A DNA stretch of 64,000 nucleotides from Sphingomonas sp. EC-HK361 (GTDB lineage: Bacteria > Pseudomonadota > Alphaproteobacteria > Sphingomonadales > Sphingomonadaceae). The position numbers and the translations under genes were made by a program. Every line of letters starts with the position of its first letter. Position 1 is the stretch's first letter. Shown here one piece after another: positions 32,923 to 42,287 of this stretch. Location of the stretch: assembly GCF_902498785.1 (NCBI RefSeq), contig NZ_LR701493.1:1-64000 (forward strand), in the 5' to 3' direction. The notes beneath the pieces were generated by a model that did not search any database, was not told where the DNA came from, and saw only the letters and a program-made list of their open reading frames with translations.

Positions 32923-33908
32923 CCGCCGGCATTTCCGCGGAGCGCCGCCGCGCAATGCTGCGCACGGCTATGGGGCCGGCAATCGCCGAAGCGCTTGCCG
33001 ATCCCCGCGTCATCGAGATCATGGTCAACCCCGACGGGGCGCTGCGGCTCGACCGGCTCGGCGAAGGCCGCACCGATACCACTGTCCGCATGGATTGCGC
33101 CCAGGTCGAGCGGATCATCCGCCTCGTCGCGTCCCACGCTCGCGCCGAGGTCCATGGCGACGCGCCGATCGTGTCGGCAGAGCTGCCGCCCCACATCGAA
33201 GGCCGCGCTGGCGAACGGTTCGAAGGCGTGTTGCCCCCCGTATCGACCGCGCCGTGCTTCTCGATCCGCAAGCCCGCAGAGCGGCTCTACAGCCTCGACG
33301 ACTATGTCGCCGACGGCATCATGGGCCAAGCCGCCGCCGATCGTCTCAAGGCCTGCGTCACCCAGCGTTACAACATCCTGGTCGCTGGCGGCACGAGCTC
33401 GGGCAAGACAACACTCGCCAACGCGCTGCTCGCCGAGATGGCCTGGGTCGACGAGCGCGTCATCCTGATCGAGGACACGCGCGAGTTGCAGAGCCCGGCC
33501 GCTGATACGGTCGCGCTGCGCACGCGGCCCGGCATAGTGACGATGGCCGACCTAATCCGCTCGACTTTGCGGCTGCGTCCCGACCGCATCATCGTGGGCG
33601 AGGTTCGCGGCCCCGAGGCGCTCGACATGCTCAAGGCCTGGAACACCGGGCACCCGGGCGGCATCGCCACCGTTCACGCCAATAGCGCGATGTCGGCGCT
33701 CTATCGCATTGAAGGCCTGGTCCAGGAAGCGGTGGTCACCGTGCCGCGCCGGCTGATCGCCGAAGCAATCGACATTATCGTCTTTATCTCCGGCCGCGGC
33801 CTCCAGCGCCGGATCACCAGCATTGCGCGCGTCGCCGGGCTCGACCCGGACACAGGAAGCTACGCGCTCGCCGACCTCCTCAACCCCGCCAACCCCCAAG
33901 GAGAATGA
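32919..33908 (+). CDS. trbB: TrbB, VirB11-type secretion ATPase
   Basis: The 329-residue hexameric ATPase shows the VirB11 pattern: N-terminal IMVNPDGALRLDRLGEG, Walker A VAGGTSSGKTTLANAL (155-170), the Asp box LIEDTRELQ, Walker B IIVGEVRGPEALDML, and the His box GHPGGIATVHANSA. It sits at the inner membrane and powers pilus and channel assembly. The GTG start overlaps the copG-like stop. The stop overlaps trbC by ATGA. Confidence 0.95.
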   Translation: MTAGISAERRRAMLRTAMGPAIAEALADPRVIEIMVNPDGALRLDRLGEGRTDTTVRMDCAQVERIIRLVASHARAEVHGDAPIVSAELPPHIEGRAGERFEGVLPPVSTAPCFSIRKPAERLYSLDDYVADGIMGQAAADRLKACVTQRYNILVAGGTSSGKTTLANALLAEMAWVDERVILIEDTRELQSPAADTVALRTRPGIVTMADLIRSTLRLRPDRIIVGEVRGPEALDMLKAWNTGHPGGIATVHANSAMSALYRIEGLVQEAVVTVPRRLIAEAIDIIVFISGRGLQRRITSIARVAGLDPDTGSYALADLLNPANPQGE

Positions 33909-34246
33909 CCGTGCAACTTGCCAAGATACCGTCCCGCAGCTCAACCTTCCTCGTCGGCGCCGCTTGTCTGCTGACCCTCGCCGTCAACAATTCCGCGCAG
34001 GCGGCAGGGTCGGGAATGCCCTGGGAACAGCCGCTCCAGCAGGTTCTGGAATCGGTGCAGGGGCCGGTCGCCAAGATCGTCGCCGTCATCGTCATCATCG
34101 TCACCGGCCTGACTCTGGCGTTTGGCGAAAGCAGCGGTGGCTTCCGGCGCCTCATCCAGATCGTGTTCGGGCTGTCGATCGCGTTCGCGGCGTCGAGCTT
34201 CTTCCTCAGCTTCTTCAGCTTCGGCGGTGGAGCGCTGATCGCGTGA
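33905..34246 (+). CDS. trbC: TrbC, conjugative pilin (VirB2-like)
   Basis: The 113-residue pilin precursor has a long signal region to about AQA (residue 32), then a short periplasmic part. Two membrane segments (VAKIVAVIVIIVTGLTLAFG and IVFGLSIAFAASSFFLSFF) are separated by a Gly/Arg loop, the VirB2/TrbC plan. TraF (5007-5591) is the expected maturation enzyme. It overlaps trbB and trbD. Confidence 0.92.
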   Translation: MTVQLAKIPSRSSTFLVGAACLLTLAVNNSAQAAGSGMPWEQPLQQVLESVQGPVAKIVAVIVIIVTGLTLAFGESSGGFRRLIQIVFGLSIAFAASSFFLSFFSFGGGALIA

Positions 34247-34530
34247 TCGGTCCAAATTCCTTTCACGGCGCTCAGCATCTGGAAGGCTACGAGGCTCCCA
34301 TCCACGGGAGCCTCGGTTCGCCGATCCTGCTCGGCGGCGCACCGCGCGGGATCGCGATCGTCAACGGCACGATCGCGGCCGCGGTCGGGCTCGGCCTCCA
34401 GCAATGGATTGCCGGCCTGGTGCTCTGGGCGGTCGGGCACAGCATCGCCGTGTTCGCAGCGCGCCGCGACCCTGATTTCGCACCCGTTCTGATCCGCCAC
34501 CTCCGCCAGAAGGGCTATTTCTCGTGCTGA
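34243..34530 (+). CDS. trbD: TrbD, VirB3-like inner membrane protein
   Basis: The 95-residue protein starts at the GTG overlapping the trbC stop (GTGA). It begins IGPNSFHGAQHLEGYEAPIHGSL and has a hydrophobic core (IVNGTIAAAVGLGLQQWIAG), typical of TrbD/VirB3. An upstream open frame from 33823 exists but lies inside trbB and trbC. TrbD helps place the TrbE ATPase and pilin. The stop lies inside the trbE start region. Confidence 0.88.
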   Translation: MIGPNSFHGAQHLEGYEAPIHGSLGSPILLGGAPRGIAIVNGTIAAAVGLGLQQWIAGLVLWAVGHSIAVFAARRDPDFAPVLIRHLRQKGYFSC

Positions 34531-36962
34531 ACCTTGCCGAATACCGCCACCGAGCCGACCGACTGGCGGACCATCTTCCCTGGGCGGCGCTGATCGCAAC
34601 CGGCGTCATCCTCAACAAGGATGGCAGCTTCCAGCGCACACTGCGATTTCGCGGTCCCGATCTCGAATCCGCGACCGAAGCCGAGCTGATCTCCGCCTGC
34701 GCGCGGGCCAACAACGTGCTCAAGCGCTTCGGCACCGGCTGGGCCTTGTTCTTCGAAGCGGAGCGGCGTGAGGCGTCCGCTTATCCCGACAGCTCCTTTT
34801 CCGACCCGGCGTCCTGGCTGGTCGATCAGGAACGGTCCGCCAACTTCATGGCCGAGGGCGAGCATTACGAGAGCCGCTACTATCTGACGCTGACCTGGCT
34901 CCCGACGCCGGACAGCGCCGAGGCGGCGGGGCGGTCGCTGGTCGAACGTCCGGATGCCGACAAGGGTCGAGACTGGCATGGTGCGCTTTCCAGCTTCATC
35001 GCCGAGAGCGATCGCGCGCTCGACCTGCTTGCGAGCTTCATGCCCGAGGTGCGCGCGCTCGATGACGCGGAGACGTTGACGTTTCTGCACGGGACGATTT
35101 CTTCACGCCGGCATCGTGTCGCCGTCCCGGAGACGCCGATCTATCTCGACGCGCTGCTCGCCGACACGCCGCTCACCGGCGGTCTCGAGCCAAGGCTCGG
35201 CGACGAGCACATCCGCACGCTGACCGTGCTTGGCTTTCCGAGCATGAGCCGTCCCGGCATTCTCGACGCGCTCAACCATCAGGACTTCGCCTATCGCTGG
35301 GTGACGCGCTTCATCGCGCTCGACAAGAGCGATGCGACCAAGGCGCTGACCAAGCTGCGCCGCCAGTGGTTCAACAAGCGCAAGTCGATCACCGCGCTGC
35401 TGCGCGAGATCATGTACAACCAGCCCTCGCAACTGCTCGACACCGACGCCGACAACAAGGTGGTCGATGCCGACCTCGCGCTGCAGGTTCTGGGCGGCGA
35501 CCATGTCGCGTTCGGATATCTGACGACGACCATCACGGTGACCGACGCCGATCGCGCGGGCGTAGAAGACAAGGTTCGCCAGGTCGAGCGGATCGTCAAC
35601 GGGCTGGGGTTCACGACAATCCGCGAGGGCGTGAACGCCGTTGAGGCGTGGCTCTCGTCGCTGCCCGGTCAGACCTATGCCAACGTCCGCCAGCCGCTCG
35701 TTCACACGCTGAACCTGGCCCATCTGATGCCGCTGTCATCGGTCTGGGCGGGACCGGCGCGCAACGCCCATCTCGACGGGCCGCCATTGCTCCACGCCAG
35801 CACCGCCGGATCGACACCGTTCCGCCTGTCGACCCATGTCGGGGACGTCGGACACATGCTCGTGGTCGGGCCGACCGGCGCCGGCAAGTCCGTCCTGCTC
35901 GCGCTGATCGCGCTTCAGTTCCGGCGATACGCGGGCTCGCAGGTCTACATTTTCGACAAGGGATTCTCCGCACGCGCCGCGGTGCTGGCGATGGGCGGCG
36001 CGCATCACGCGCTGGGATTGGGAGCCGACGCGGGAGAGACGCTGGCGTTCCAGCCACTTCGCCGGATCGATGATTCCACGGAGCGGAGCTGGGCGGCCGA
36101 ATGGATTGCCGCACTGCTCGCGCACGAGAAGGTCGCGGTCACTCCCGAGGTCAAGGATGCGGTCTGGTCCGCGCTCGGCAGTCTGGCGTCCGCGCCGGCG
36201 GAAGAGCGCACGCTGACTGGCCTAACCTTGCTGCTCCAGTCGAATGCGCTTCGAACTGCGCTTGGCGCCTACACGCTCGACGGTCCCTACGGCCGGCTGC
36301 TCGACGCTGCCGAACAGCAATTCGCCTTTGCCGATGTCCAATGCTTCGAGACCGAGGCGCTGATGGGGCAAGCGGGCGTGGTCGCGCCGGTGCTGACCTA
36401 TCTCTTCCACCGGCTCGAAGAGCGGTTCGATGGGCGACCGACCCTGTTGATCCTCGACGAGGCGTGGATCTTTCTCGATCATCCGCTGTTCGCCGCGCGC
36501 ATCCGCGAATGGCTGAAGGTGCTGCGCAAGAAGAATGTCGCGGTGCTGTTCGCGACCCAGAGCCTGGCCGACATCGCGTCGAGCAGCATCGCGCCGGCCA
36601 TCATCGAGAGCTGCCCGCAGCGCATCCTGCTACCCAACGACCGCGCGATCGAACCGCAGAGCCGCGAAGCCTATGAGCGGTTCGGCCTCAACGACCGGCA
36701 GATCGAGCTGATCAGCCGCGCGAGCCCCAAGCGGCAATATTATCTGCAATCCGCGCGCGGCAACCGGCTCTTCGAGCTCGGCCTTGGGCCGGTCGCGCTG
36801 GCGCTGTGCGGCGCCTCCGATCCGGCCACGCAGACGCGGATCGACGCGATGATCGCCGATGGCGGTCAGGCGGACTTTGCGGCGCGGTTCCTGAGCGCCG
36901 CCGGCCTCGAATGGGCTGCCGACCTTCTCCCCGATTTCCCCGCCCACCAAGCAAAGGAGTAA
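34524..36962 (+). CDS. trbE: TrbE, VirB4-type ATPase
   Basis: The 812-residue ATPase starts at a GTG within the trbD end (MLNLAEYRHRADRLADHLPWAAL). The N-terminal domain is the CagE/TrbE type. Walker A is VVGPTGAGKSVLLALIA (about 448-464), and Walker B is TLLILDEAWIFLDHP (about 640). It energises pilus assembly at the inner membrane. The following gene, trbJ, is separated by four bases and has its own AAGGAG. Confidence 0.95.
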   Translation: MLNLAEYRHRADRLADHLPWAALIATGVILNKDGSFQRTLRFRGPDLESATEAELISACARANNVLKRFGTGWALFFEAERREASAYPDSSFSDPASWLVDQERSANFMAEGEHYESRYYLTLTWLPTPDSAEAAGRSLVERPDADKGRDWHGALSSFIAESDRALDLLASFMPEVRALDDAETLTFLHGTISSRRHRVAVPETPIYLDALLADTPLTGGLEPRLGDEHIRTLTVLGFPSMSRPGILDALNHQDFAYRWVTRFIALDKSDATKALTKLRRQWFNKRKSITALLREIMYNQPSQLLDTDADNKVVDADLALQVLGGDHVAFGYLTTTITVTDADRAGVEDKVRQVERIVNGLGFTTIREGVNAVEAWLSSLPGQTYANVRQPLVHTLNLAHLMPLSSVWAGPARNAHLDGPPLLHASTAGSTPFRLSTHVGDVGHMLVVGPTGAGKSVLLALIALQFRRYAGSQVYIFDKGFSARAAVLAMGGAHHALGLGADAGETLAFQPLRRIDDSTERSWAAEWIAALLAHEKVAVTPEVKDAVWSALGSLASAPAEERTLTGLTLLLQSNALRTALGAYTLDGPYGRLLDAAEQQFAFADVQCFETEALMGQAGVVAPVLTYLFHRLEERFDGRPTLLILDEAWIFLDHPLFAARIREWLKVLRKKNVAVLFATQSLADIASSSIAPAIIESCPQRILLPNDRAIEPQSREAYERFGLNDRQIELISRASPKRQYYLQSARGNRLFELGLGPVALALCGASDPATQTRIDAMIADGGQADFAARFLSAAGLEWAADLLPDFPAHQAKE

Positions 36963-36966
36963 TGTG

Positions 36967-37713
36967 ATGCGTTTCTTCACCAGCAAATATCTGATCGCGA
37001 GCGCGCTCGGTCTGAGCGCCGCCAGCTCGCTCGCCATAGGCCTGAGCCTGACGACGACGCCGGCCCATGCGCAACTGACCGTGTTCGATCCGAGCAATTA
37101 CAGCCAGAACCTGCTGACCGCTGCGCGGACGCTGACGCAGATCAACAACCAGATCCAGTCGCTCCAGAATCAGGCGCAAAGCCTGATCAACCAGGCCAAG
37201 AACCTGACGCGGATCGACTTCCCCGAGCTCCAGGCGCTGACGCAGACGCTCCAGCAGATCGACCGGCTCATGGGTCAGGCGCAGGGTATCAGGCTCCAGG
37301 TTTCCGGGCTCGACCAGCAGTTCCGCCAGCTCTTCCCGCAAAGCTTCGGACAAGCGCTTCGGCTGAACGACCAGGTGATCGCGGCGCGCGGCCGGCTCGA
37401 TACCGCGATGACCGCTTACCAGCACACCATGACGGTGCAGGCGCAGGTCGCCGAAAACGTCCAGGCCGATGCGCAGACGCTCGCATCGATCGTCGCCAAG
37501 AGCCAGGGTGCCGAAGGGGCGCTGCAGGCACAACAGGCGACCAACCAGCTGCTTGCGCTGTCCGCCAAGCAGCAATTCCAGATCCAGAACATGATGGCCG
37601 CGCAATATCGCGCCGAGACGATCGAACGCGCCCGGGAGGCGCAGGCACAGATCGACGCCCAGGCAGCGACCACCAAGTTCCTCGGTTCCGGCACCGCCTA
37701 CACCCCCCAGTAG
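36967..37713 (+). CDS. trbJ: TrbJ, VirB5-like periplasmic protein
   Basis: The 248-residue protein has a signal peptide (ending near AHAQ, residue 36). A coiled-coil, glutamine-rich body follows (ITQINNQIQSLQNQAQSLINQAKNLTRID), then a second helical block with many Gln (AEGALQAQQATNQLLALSAKQQFQIQN). This is the TrbJ signature. The ATG at 36967 is chosen for AAGGAG at 36954-36959. A separate trbK lipoprotein gene is not seen between trbJ and trbL. Confidence 0.9.
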   Translation: MRFFTSKYLIASALGLSAASSLAIGLSLTTTPAHAQLTVFDPSNYSQNLLTAARTLTQINNQIQSLQNQAQSLINQAKNLTRIDFPELQALTQTLQQIDRLMGQAQGIRLQVSGLDQQFRQLFPQSFGQALRLNDQVIAARGRLDTAMTAYQHTMTVQAQVAENVQADAQTLASIVAKSQGAEGALQAQQATNQLLALSAKQQFQIQNMMAAQYRAETIERAREAQAQIDAQAATTKFLGSGTAYTPQ

Positions 37714-37758
37714 GCCTGGCCGGTCGAGGCGGCGGCGGTCCGCCTCCCGTCGCCGTCC

Positions 37759-37800
37759 GCCGCGGGGCGGGGCCTCGCTCCCCCGGTCTCGCCCCGCGGC
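37759..37800 (+). terminator. Strong hairpin between trbJ and trbL, probable attenuator
   Basis: GCCGCGGGGCG (37759-37769) pairs perfectly with CGCCCCGCGGC (37790-37800) in the only sizeable gap of the trb operon (115 bases). No T-run follows. It could reduce distal trb expression or mark a processing site. Confidence 0.5.
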
Positions 37801-37828
37801 ATCTCTCCTCTCGCAGGACTTGTCCGAC

Positions 37829-39130
37829 GTGAACGATCTCAATGTCATCGACCGCTTCATGCAGGCGTTCATCACTTACATCGACGCCGGCTTCGGGCTG
37901 CTGGGCGGTGATGTCCGCTTCCTCACCGTCACGTTGATCGGCATCGATATCACGCTGGCCGGGCTCTTCTGGGCGCTGGGCGGCGAGGACAACGTCATCG
38001 GCCGCTTTCTCAAGAAGATCCTCTACATCGGCGCGTTCGCGTTCATCCTGAACAGCTTCTCGACGCTCGGCGACATCATCTTTCGCTCCTTCGCGCAGGC
38101 GGGTCTTACCGCGGGCGGTGGCACGTTGACCGCCGCCGATCTTCTGAAGCCGGGGCGCCTGGCCGGGACTGGGTTCTCGGCGGCGTGGCCGCTGCTCCAG
38201 CAGGTGTCGCAGCTGATGGGGTTCACGACCTTCTTCGACAATTTCCTGACGATCGCCGTGCTGCTCTTTGCCTGGGCGATCGTCATCATCACCTTCTTCA
38301 TCCTCGCGGTGCAGATGTTCGTGACGATCATCGAGTTCAAACTGACCTCGCTGGCCGGCTTCATTCTCGTGCCGTTCGCACTCTGGAATCGCACTAGCTT
38401 CCTTGCCGAGCGCGTGCTCGGCAATGTCGTCTCATCCGGCATCAAGGTGATGGTGCTCGCCGTCATCGTCGGCATCGGCTCGAATTTCTTCACCGAGTTC
38501 ACCAACGCCTTGCAGGGCCAGGAGCCCGACATCGCGCAAGCCATGAGCCTGACGCTCGCCAGCCTGACGATCTTCGGCCTCGGCATCTTCGGCCCCGGCA
38601 TCGCGTCGGGCCTGGTCTCGGGCGCCCCGCAATTGGGTGCGGGCGCAGCGCTTGGCACAACTGTCGGTGCCGCCGGAATCACAATGCTCGCAGGCGGTGC
38701 GGCCGTCGGAGGCGCACGCGCCCTCGGCGGCGCTGCACTCGGTGCCGTTCGCGCCGGTACTTCAATGGGATCGGCCGCCTCGACCGCCTATACGCTGGGC
38801 AAGGAAACTGCCGCAGCGCCGACGATGGGCGCAGGCCTGGGCGGCGTCGCACGGGCCGCAGGGAATGCCGCGCGTGATCGCGTTTCCAATGCCTTCGGCC
38901 TCCGCGAGGCGGCCTCGCAAGGGAGCGCTGCCGCGTGGAAGGCGCTCAATCGCACTGGCGGCGATGCTGCTTCTTCGGCCGCGGCCGACGACGGGGCACC
39001 CGGTTGGGCTCGCGACATGCGCAATCAGCAGACGGCCCGCCACCATCGTCAGATTGCCCTCCACACCCTCCAGCAAGGCGATCGCGGCGGCGCCTCCGCC
39101 ACCCCCGACATCAAGGAAAGGGACGACTGA
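37829..39130 (+). CDS. trbL: TrbL, VirB6-like polytopic membrane protein
   Basis: The 433-residue protein begins NDLNVIDRFMQAFITYIDAGFGLL and contains several membrane segments (about 33-50, 65-85, 125-200, 220-245). A Gly/Ala-rich C-terminal half follows (GAAGITMLAGGAAVGGARALGGAALG), both TrbL traits. The GTG at 37829 is preferred over a TTG nine bases upstream. It forms part of the inner-membrane channel. The stop overlaps trbF by one base. Confidence 0.93.
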   Translation: MNDLNVIDRFMQAFITYIDAGFGLLGGDVRFLTVTLIGIDITLAGLFWALGGEDNVIGRFLKKILYIGAFAFILNSFSTLGDIIFRSFAQAGLTAGGGTLTAADLLKPGRLAGTGFSAAWPLLQQVSQLMGFTTFFDNFLTIAVLLFAWAIVIITFFILAVQMFVTIIEFKLTSLAGFILVPFALWNRTSFLAERVLGNVVSSGIKVMVLAVIVGIGSNFFTEFTNALQGQEPDIAQAMSLTLASLTIFGLGIFGPGIASGLVSGAPQLGAGAALGTTVGAAGITMLAGGAAVGGARALGGAALGAVRAGTSMGSAASTAYTLGKETAAAPTMGAGLGGVARAAGNAARDRVSNAFGLREAASQGSAAAWKALNRTGGDAASSAAADDGAPGWARDMRNQQTARHHRQIALHTLQQGDRGGASATPDIKERDD

Positions 39131-39942
39131 TGATCTTCAAGCGCGCCGTCCAGCGCTATGGACGAACCCCCGAACCCGAGACTCCGTACCAGCGTGCAGG
39201 CCAGATTTGGGATGAACGCATCGGCTCCGCGCGAGTACAGGCACGAAACTGGCGTCTGATGGCCTTCGGTTGCTTGGCGCTAACCGGCGGCCTGTCCGCA
39301 GGTGTCGTCTGGCAGTCGATGCAAAGCCGGGTGACACCCTACGTCGTCGAAGTCGATCGGCTCGGCGAGGCGCGCGCGATCACCGAGGCCGAGGCCGGCT
39401 ATCACCCGACCGATCCCCAGATCGCCTGGCACCTGTCGCACTTCATCGCGCATGTTCGGGGGCGGTCGCTCGATCCGGTCCTGACACGGCAGAACTGGCT
39501 CGAGGCCTATGACTTCACCACCAAGCGGGGCGCCCAGTTCCTCGGGGACTACGCGCGCGGCGCCGATCCCTTCGCCAATATCGGCGAGAAGACGGTCTCG
39601 GTGCAGGTCACCAGCGTGGTGCGCGCGTCCGATCGCTCGTTCCAGGTCAAATGGACCGAGACCGCCTACGAGCGCGGCGCCGAAGCGGGGACATCTCATT
39701 GGACCGCGATCCTCACGGTCGCGATGAAGCCGCCGAGCGATGCCGACACGCTCCGCCGGAATCCGCTCGGCGTCTATGTCCATGCGGTCAACTGGAGCCG
39801 CGAGCTCGATCCGCCACAGCAGCCGCGCCCATCCGCGCCGCCGACCTCCACGCCGCCGGTGCCCGCCGCCCTGCCGCTCGGATCGCCGCTCGATCCCAAC
39901 CTCGCTGCGCCCGCGCAGCCCAGCACGGAGACCCGTCCATGA
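39130..39942 (+). CDS. trbF: TrbF, VirB8-like bitopic protein
   Basis: The 270-residue protein has a short cytoplasmic N-terminus (MIFKRAVQRYGRTPEPETPYQRA), one membrane segment (WRLMAFGCLALTGGLSAGVVW, about 40-60), and a VirB8 periplasmic fold: AWHLSHFIAHVRGRSLDPVL, NWLEAYDFTTKRGAQFL, and a Pro-rich tail. It assembles the channel by contacting TrbG and TrbI. It overlaps trbG by ATGA. Confidence 0.92.
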   Translation: MIFKRAVQRYGRTPEPETPYQRAGQIWDERIGSARVQARNWRLMAFGCLALTGGLSAGVVWQSMQSRVTPYVVEVDRLGEARAITEAEAGYHPTDPQIAWHLSHFIAHVRGRSLDPVLTRQNWLEAYDFTTKRGAQFLGDYARGADPFANIGEKTVSVQVTSVVRASDRSFQVKWTETAYERGAEAGTSHWTAILTVAMKPPSDADTLRRNPLGVYVHAVNWSRELDPPQQPRPSAPPTSTPPVPAALPLGSPLDPNLAAPAQPSTETRP

Positions 39943-40868
39943 AGATGATCCTAGCCGCATCGGCGTTGGCCCTTTGCGTCACCTCCGCCGCCGCCCAGAA
40001 TGCGGCGGCACCGTCACCGATAGCGCCCGTCGCCGCCGACAAGCAATCGACCCCGAAACCGCCCGTCCGTCATGCACGGGTCAGAAGGCCGGTCAGTCCG
40101 GCGGTGGCACGAGTGGCAACAGCCAATCGCGCAGCGACGCAGCAACCGACGGCGCAGGCTTTCGTGAACGCCGTGCAGGTCTATCCCTTCTCTGATGGCA
40201 CAATCTACCAAGTCTACACCGCGCCCGGCGCCGTCACCGATATCGCCCTTCAACCGGGAGAGAATCTCGTAGCGGTCGCTGCCGGCGACACGGTCCGCTG
40301 GGTCATTGGCGACACGACGAGCGGGGCCGGCGCCGACAAGCGCACGCACATTTTGGTGAAGCCGTTCGCCTCGGGACTTGCGACGAACATAATCATTACA
40401 ACCGATCGGCGCAGCTATCACCTTCAGCTCACCGCGACGTCGCGCACCGCCATGGCTGCGCTGTCCTGGACCTATCCTGCCGATCAGCTGATTGCGCTCA
40501 GACGTGCTGCCGAGCAGGCGGCCGCAGCGGCGCCGATCTCGGAAGGGCTCGCGGTCGACAATCTGCATTTCAATTACACGGTGAGCGGTGACCAGCCGGC
40601 ATGGCGACCGCTGCGCGCCTTCGACGACGGCCGGCAGACCTTCATCGAGTTTCCTGCCAGCCTTGCAGTTGGCGATGCGCCCCCGCTCTTCATCGTCGGG
40701 CCGACCGGCGAAGCCGAACTGGTCAACTATCGCGTCCGCGGCCGCTACTATGTCGTCGATCGGATATTCGAGGCAGCGGAACTCCGGCTCGGCACGAAGA
40801 AGCAGCAGATCGTTCGCATCACCCGTGTCGCCGAAGGTCGTCAGGCCCGGAAGGGCAAGCGCGCATGA
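39939..40868 (+). CDS. trbG: TrbG, VirB9-like outer-membrane-complex protein
   Basis: The 309-residue secreted protein has a signal peptide to AQN (about residue 21), a Pro-rich linker, and the VirB9 body: VYPFSDGTIYQVYTAPGAVTDIAL, GENLVAVAAGDTVRWVIGD, and a C-terminal FVHIxP-like GPTGEAELVNYRVRGRYYVVDRIF. It contacts TrbI and the TrbH/VirB7 site; no separate trbH gene is seen here. It overlaps trbI by ATGA. Confidence 0.92.
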   Translation: MKMILAASALALCVTSAAAQNAAAPSPIAPVAADKQSTPKPPVRHARVRRPVSPAVARVATANRAATQQPTAQAFVNAVQVYPFSDGTIYQVYTAPGAVTDIALQPGENLVAVAAGDTVRWVIGDTTSGAGADKRTHILVKPFASGLATNIIITTDRRSYHLQLTATSRTAMAALSWTYPADQLIALRRAAEQAAAAAPISEGLAVDNLHFNYTVSGDQPAWRPLRAFDDGRQTFIEFPASLAVGDAPPLFIVGPTGEAELVNYRVRGRYYVVDRIFEAAELRLGTKKQQIVRITRVAEGRQARKGKRA

Positions 40869-42067
40869 CCGAGGCCGTCATTGCGCCCGCCCCGAAAGTG
40901 GATCCGGAGACGCTGGCGATCCGGGCAAGGCCGGCGCGCGCCATCCGCTTCCGCCGAGGCGTCATCGTCGCCATTGCCGCGCTTGGATCGATCAGCCTGA
41001 TGGCGGTTGCCTGGGTCGCTCTCAAACCGCGCGTGTTCGGCTCGATAGCCGAGCGGCAGGAACTGTCCGAACCGAGCAATCGGCCCTCGACGGACTCGCT
41101 GAACGGATTGCCGTCGACCTACGGCGATGTTCCAAAACTCGGCCCGCCGCTACCGGGGGACCTCGGTCGGCCAATTCTCGAGCACCAGCGTCAGATGGCT
41201 GCGGAGACCGGTTCGAGCGTGGATGCCGCCGGCCAGTCGGCGGCGCAGGAGCGCGACCGCCGGCTCGCGGAACTGAAAGCTGCGCGAGAGTCCGGTGTCC
41301 TGGTCCAGGGACGCACGACATCGGCGCCCACGCCGGCGTCCGATGCCACGGCAATCCCAACCCCGGCATCGACAGGAACGGCCAGCCCGGCACTCGATCC
41401 GGATCGCGATCCGAACGCGCAGGGGCGAAAGGCCCAATTCGTCGGCACCCTCGATCGGAGCGGCGACGTCAATCCGCACACGCTGGCGGTCGCACCTTCG
41501 CCGTACCTCCTCTCCGCGGGCAGCGTGATCTCGGCGAGCCTGATCACCGGGCTTCGGTCAGACTTGCCCGGCCTTGTGACGGCGCAGGTGACAAGCCCGG
41601 TGTTCGACAGTCCCACCGGGCGTATCCTGCTCATCCCCCAAGGGTCGCGGCTCATCGGTAGCTACGACAGCGTTGTGGCCTTTGGTCAGAAGCGCGCGCT
41701 GGTCATTTGGCAGCGGATCATGTTGCCCGATGGCAGTTCGCTTCGGATCGACAATGTGCCCGCGACGGATGCATCGGGCTACGCCGGCCTTCAGGACAAG
41801 GTCGACTTCCACACTTGGGCGCTGCTCAAAGGCGTCGCGCTCGCGACGTTGCTCGGCGTCGGATCGGAGATGACCGTCAGTGGCGAGAGTGATCTTGTCC
41901 AGGCGATCCGGGAGTCGACGCAGCAGAATGTGTCGCGGGCGGGCGATCAGCTGACCTCGCGAAACCTCAACATCCAGCCGACGATCACGATCCGGCCCGG
42001 CGCAACCGTCAGGCTTGTCGTCCACAAGGATCTCATCCTTGCGCCTTGGCGCGAGAAGGAGCGTTGA
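40865..42067 (+). CDS. trbI: TrbI, VirB10-like core protein
   Basis: The 400-residue protein has a cytoplasmic N-terminus, one membrane segment (VIVAIAALGSISLMAVAWVAL, about 37-57), a Pro/Gln-rich linker, and the VirB10 beta-barrel region. The latter shows LLSAGSVISASLITGLRSDLPG, GRILLIPQGSRLIGSYDS, and a C-terminal ITIRPGATVRLVVHKDL. It spans the cell envelope and gates the channel. This is the last canonical trb gene. Confidence 0.93.
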   Translation: MTEAVIAPAPKVDPETLAIRARPARAIRFRRGVIVAIAALGSISLMAVAWVALKPRVFGSIAERQELSEPSNRPSTDSLNGLPSTYGDVPKLGPPLPGDLGRPILEHQRQMAAETGSSVDAAGQSAAQERDRRLAELKAARESGVLVQGRTTSAPTPASDATAIPTPASTGTASPALDPDRDPNAQGRKAQFVGTLDRSGDVNPHTLAVAPSPYLLSAGSVISASLITGLRSDLPGLVTAQVTSPVFDSPTGRILLIPQGSRLIGSYDSVVAFGQKRALVIWQRIMLPDGSSLRIDNVPATDASGYAGLQDKVDFHTWALLKGVALATLLGVGSEMTVSGESDLVQAIRESTQQNVSRAGDQLTSRNLNIQPTITIRPGATVRLVVHKDLILAPWREKER

Positions 42068-42068
42068 A

Positions 42069-42284
42069 ATGGCTGACCTCAAGCTGCCCCAGCTTCCGGA
42101 TCGCAATCCGGTGAAGCTCAACATCTCGGTCATGCCGGATTTGCATCAAGCACTCACCGAATACGCAGCGCTCTACGCCAGTACCTATGGCCGCGACGAG
42201 CCGGTGGTCGAACTGATCCCTGCGATGCTCGCCGCCTTTTTGGACAGCGACAGAAGCTTCACGCGCAACAGAGGACGGGGGTGA
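42069..42284 (+). CDS. DUF2274 domain-containing protein
   Basis: The 71-residue protein (MADLKLPQLPDRNPVKLNISVMPDLHQALTEYAALYASTYG) is a full-length DUF2274 member. This small family almost always follows trbI in this type of ICE. LNISVMPDLHQALTEYAALY looks like a strand followed by a helix as in ribbon-helix-helix proteins. It is one base from the trbI stop and ends the operon's main part. Function unknown. Confidence 0.88.
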   Translation: MADLKLPQLPDRNPVKLNISVMPDLHQALTEYAALYASTYGRDEPVVELIPAMLAAFLDSDRSFTRNRGRG

Positions 42285-42287
42285 GAT

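Noticed and set aside
33823..34530. Long plus-strand frame covering trbC and trbD
   Set aside because: Upstream part overlaps trbB and trbC in another frame; only the part from the GTG at 34243 matches TrbD.
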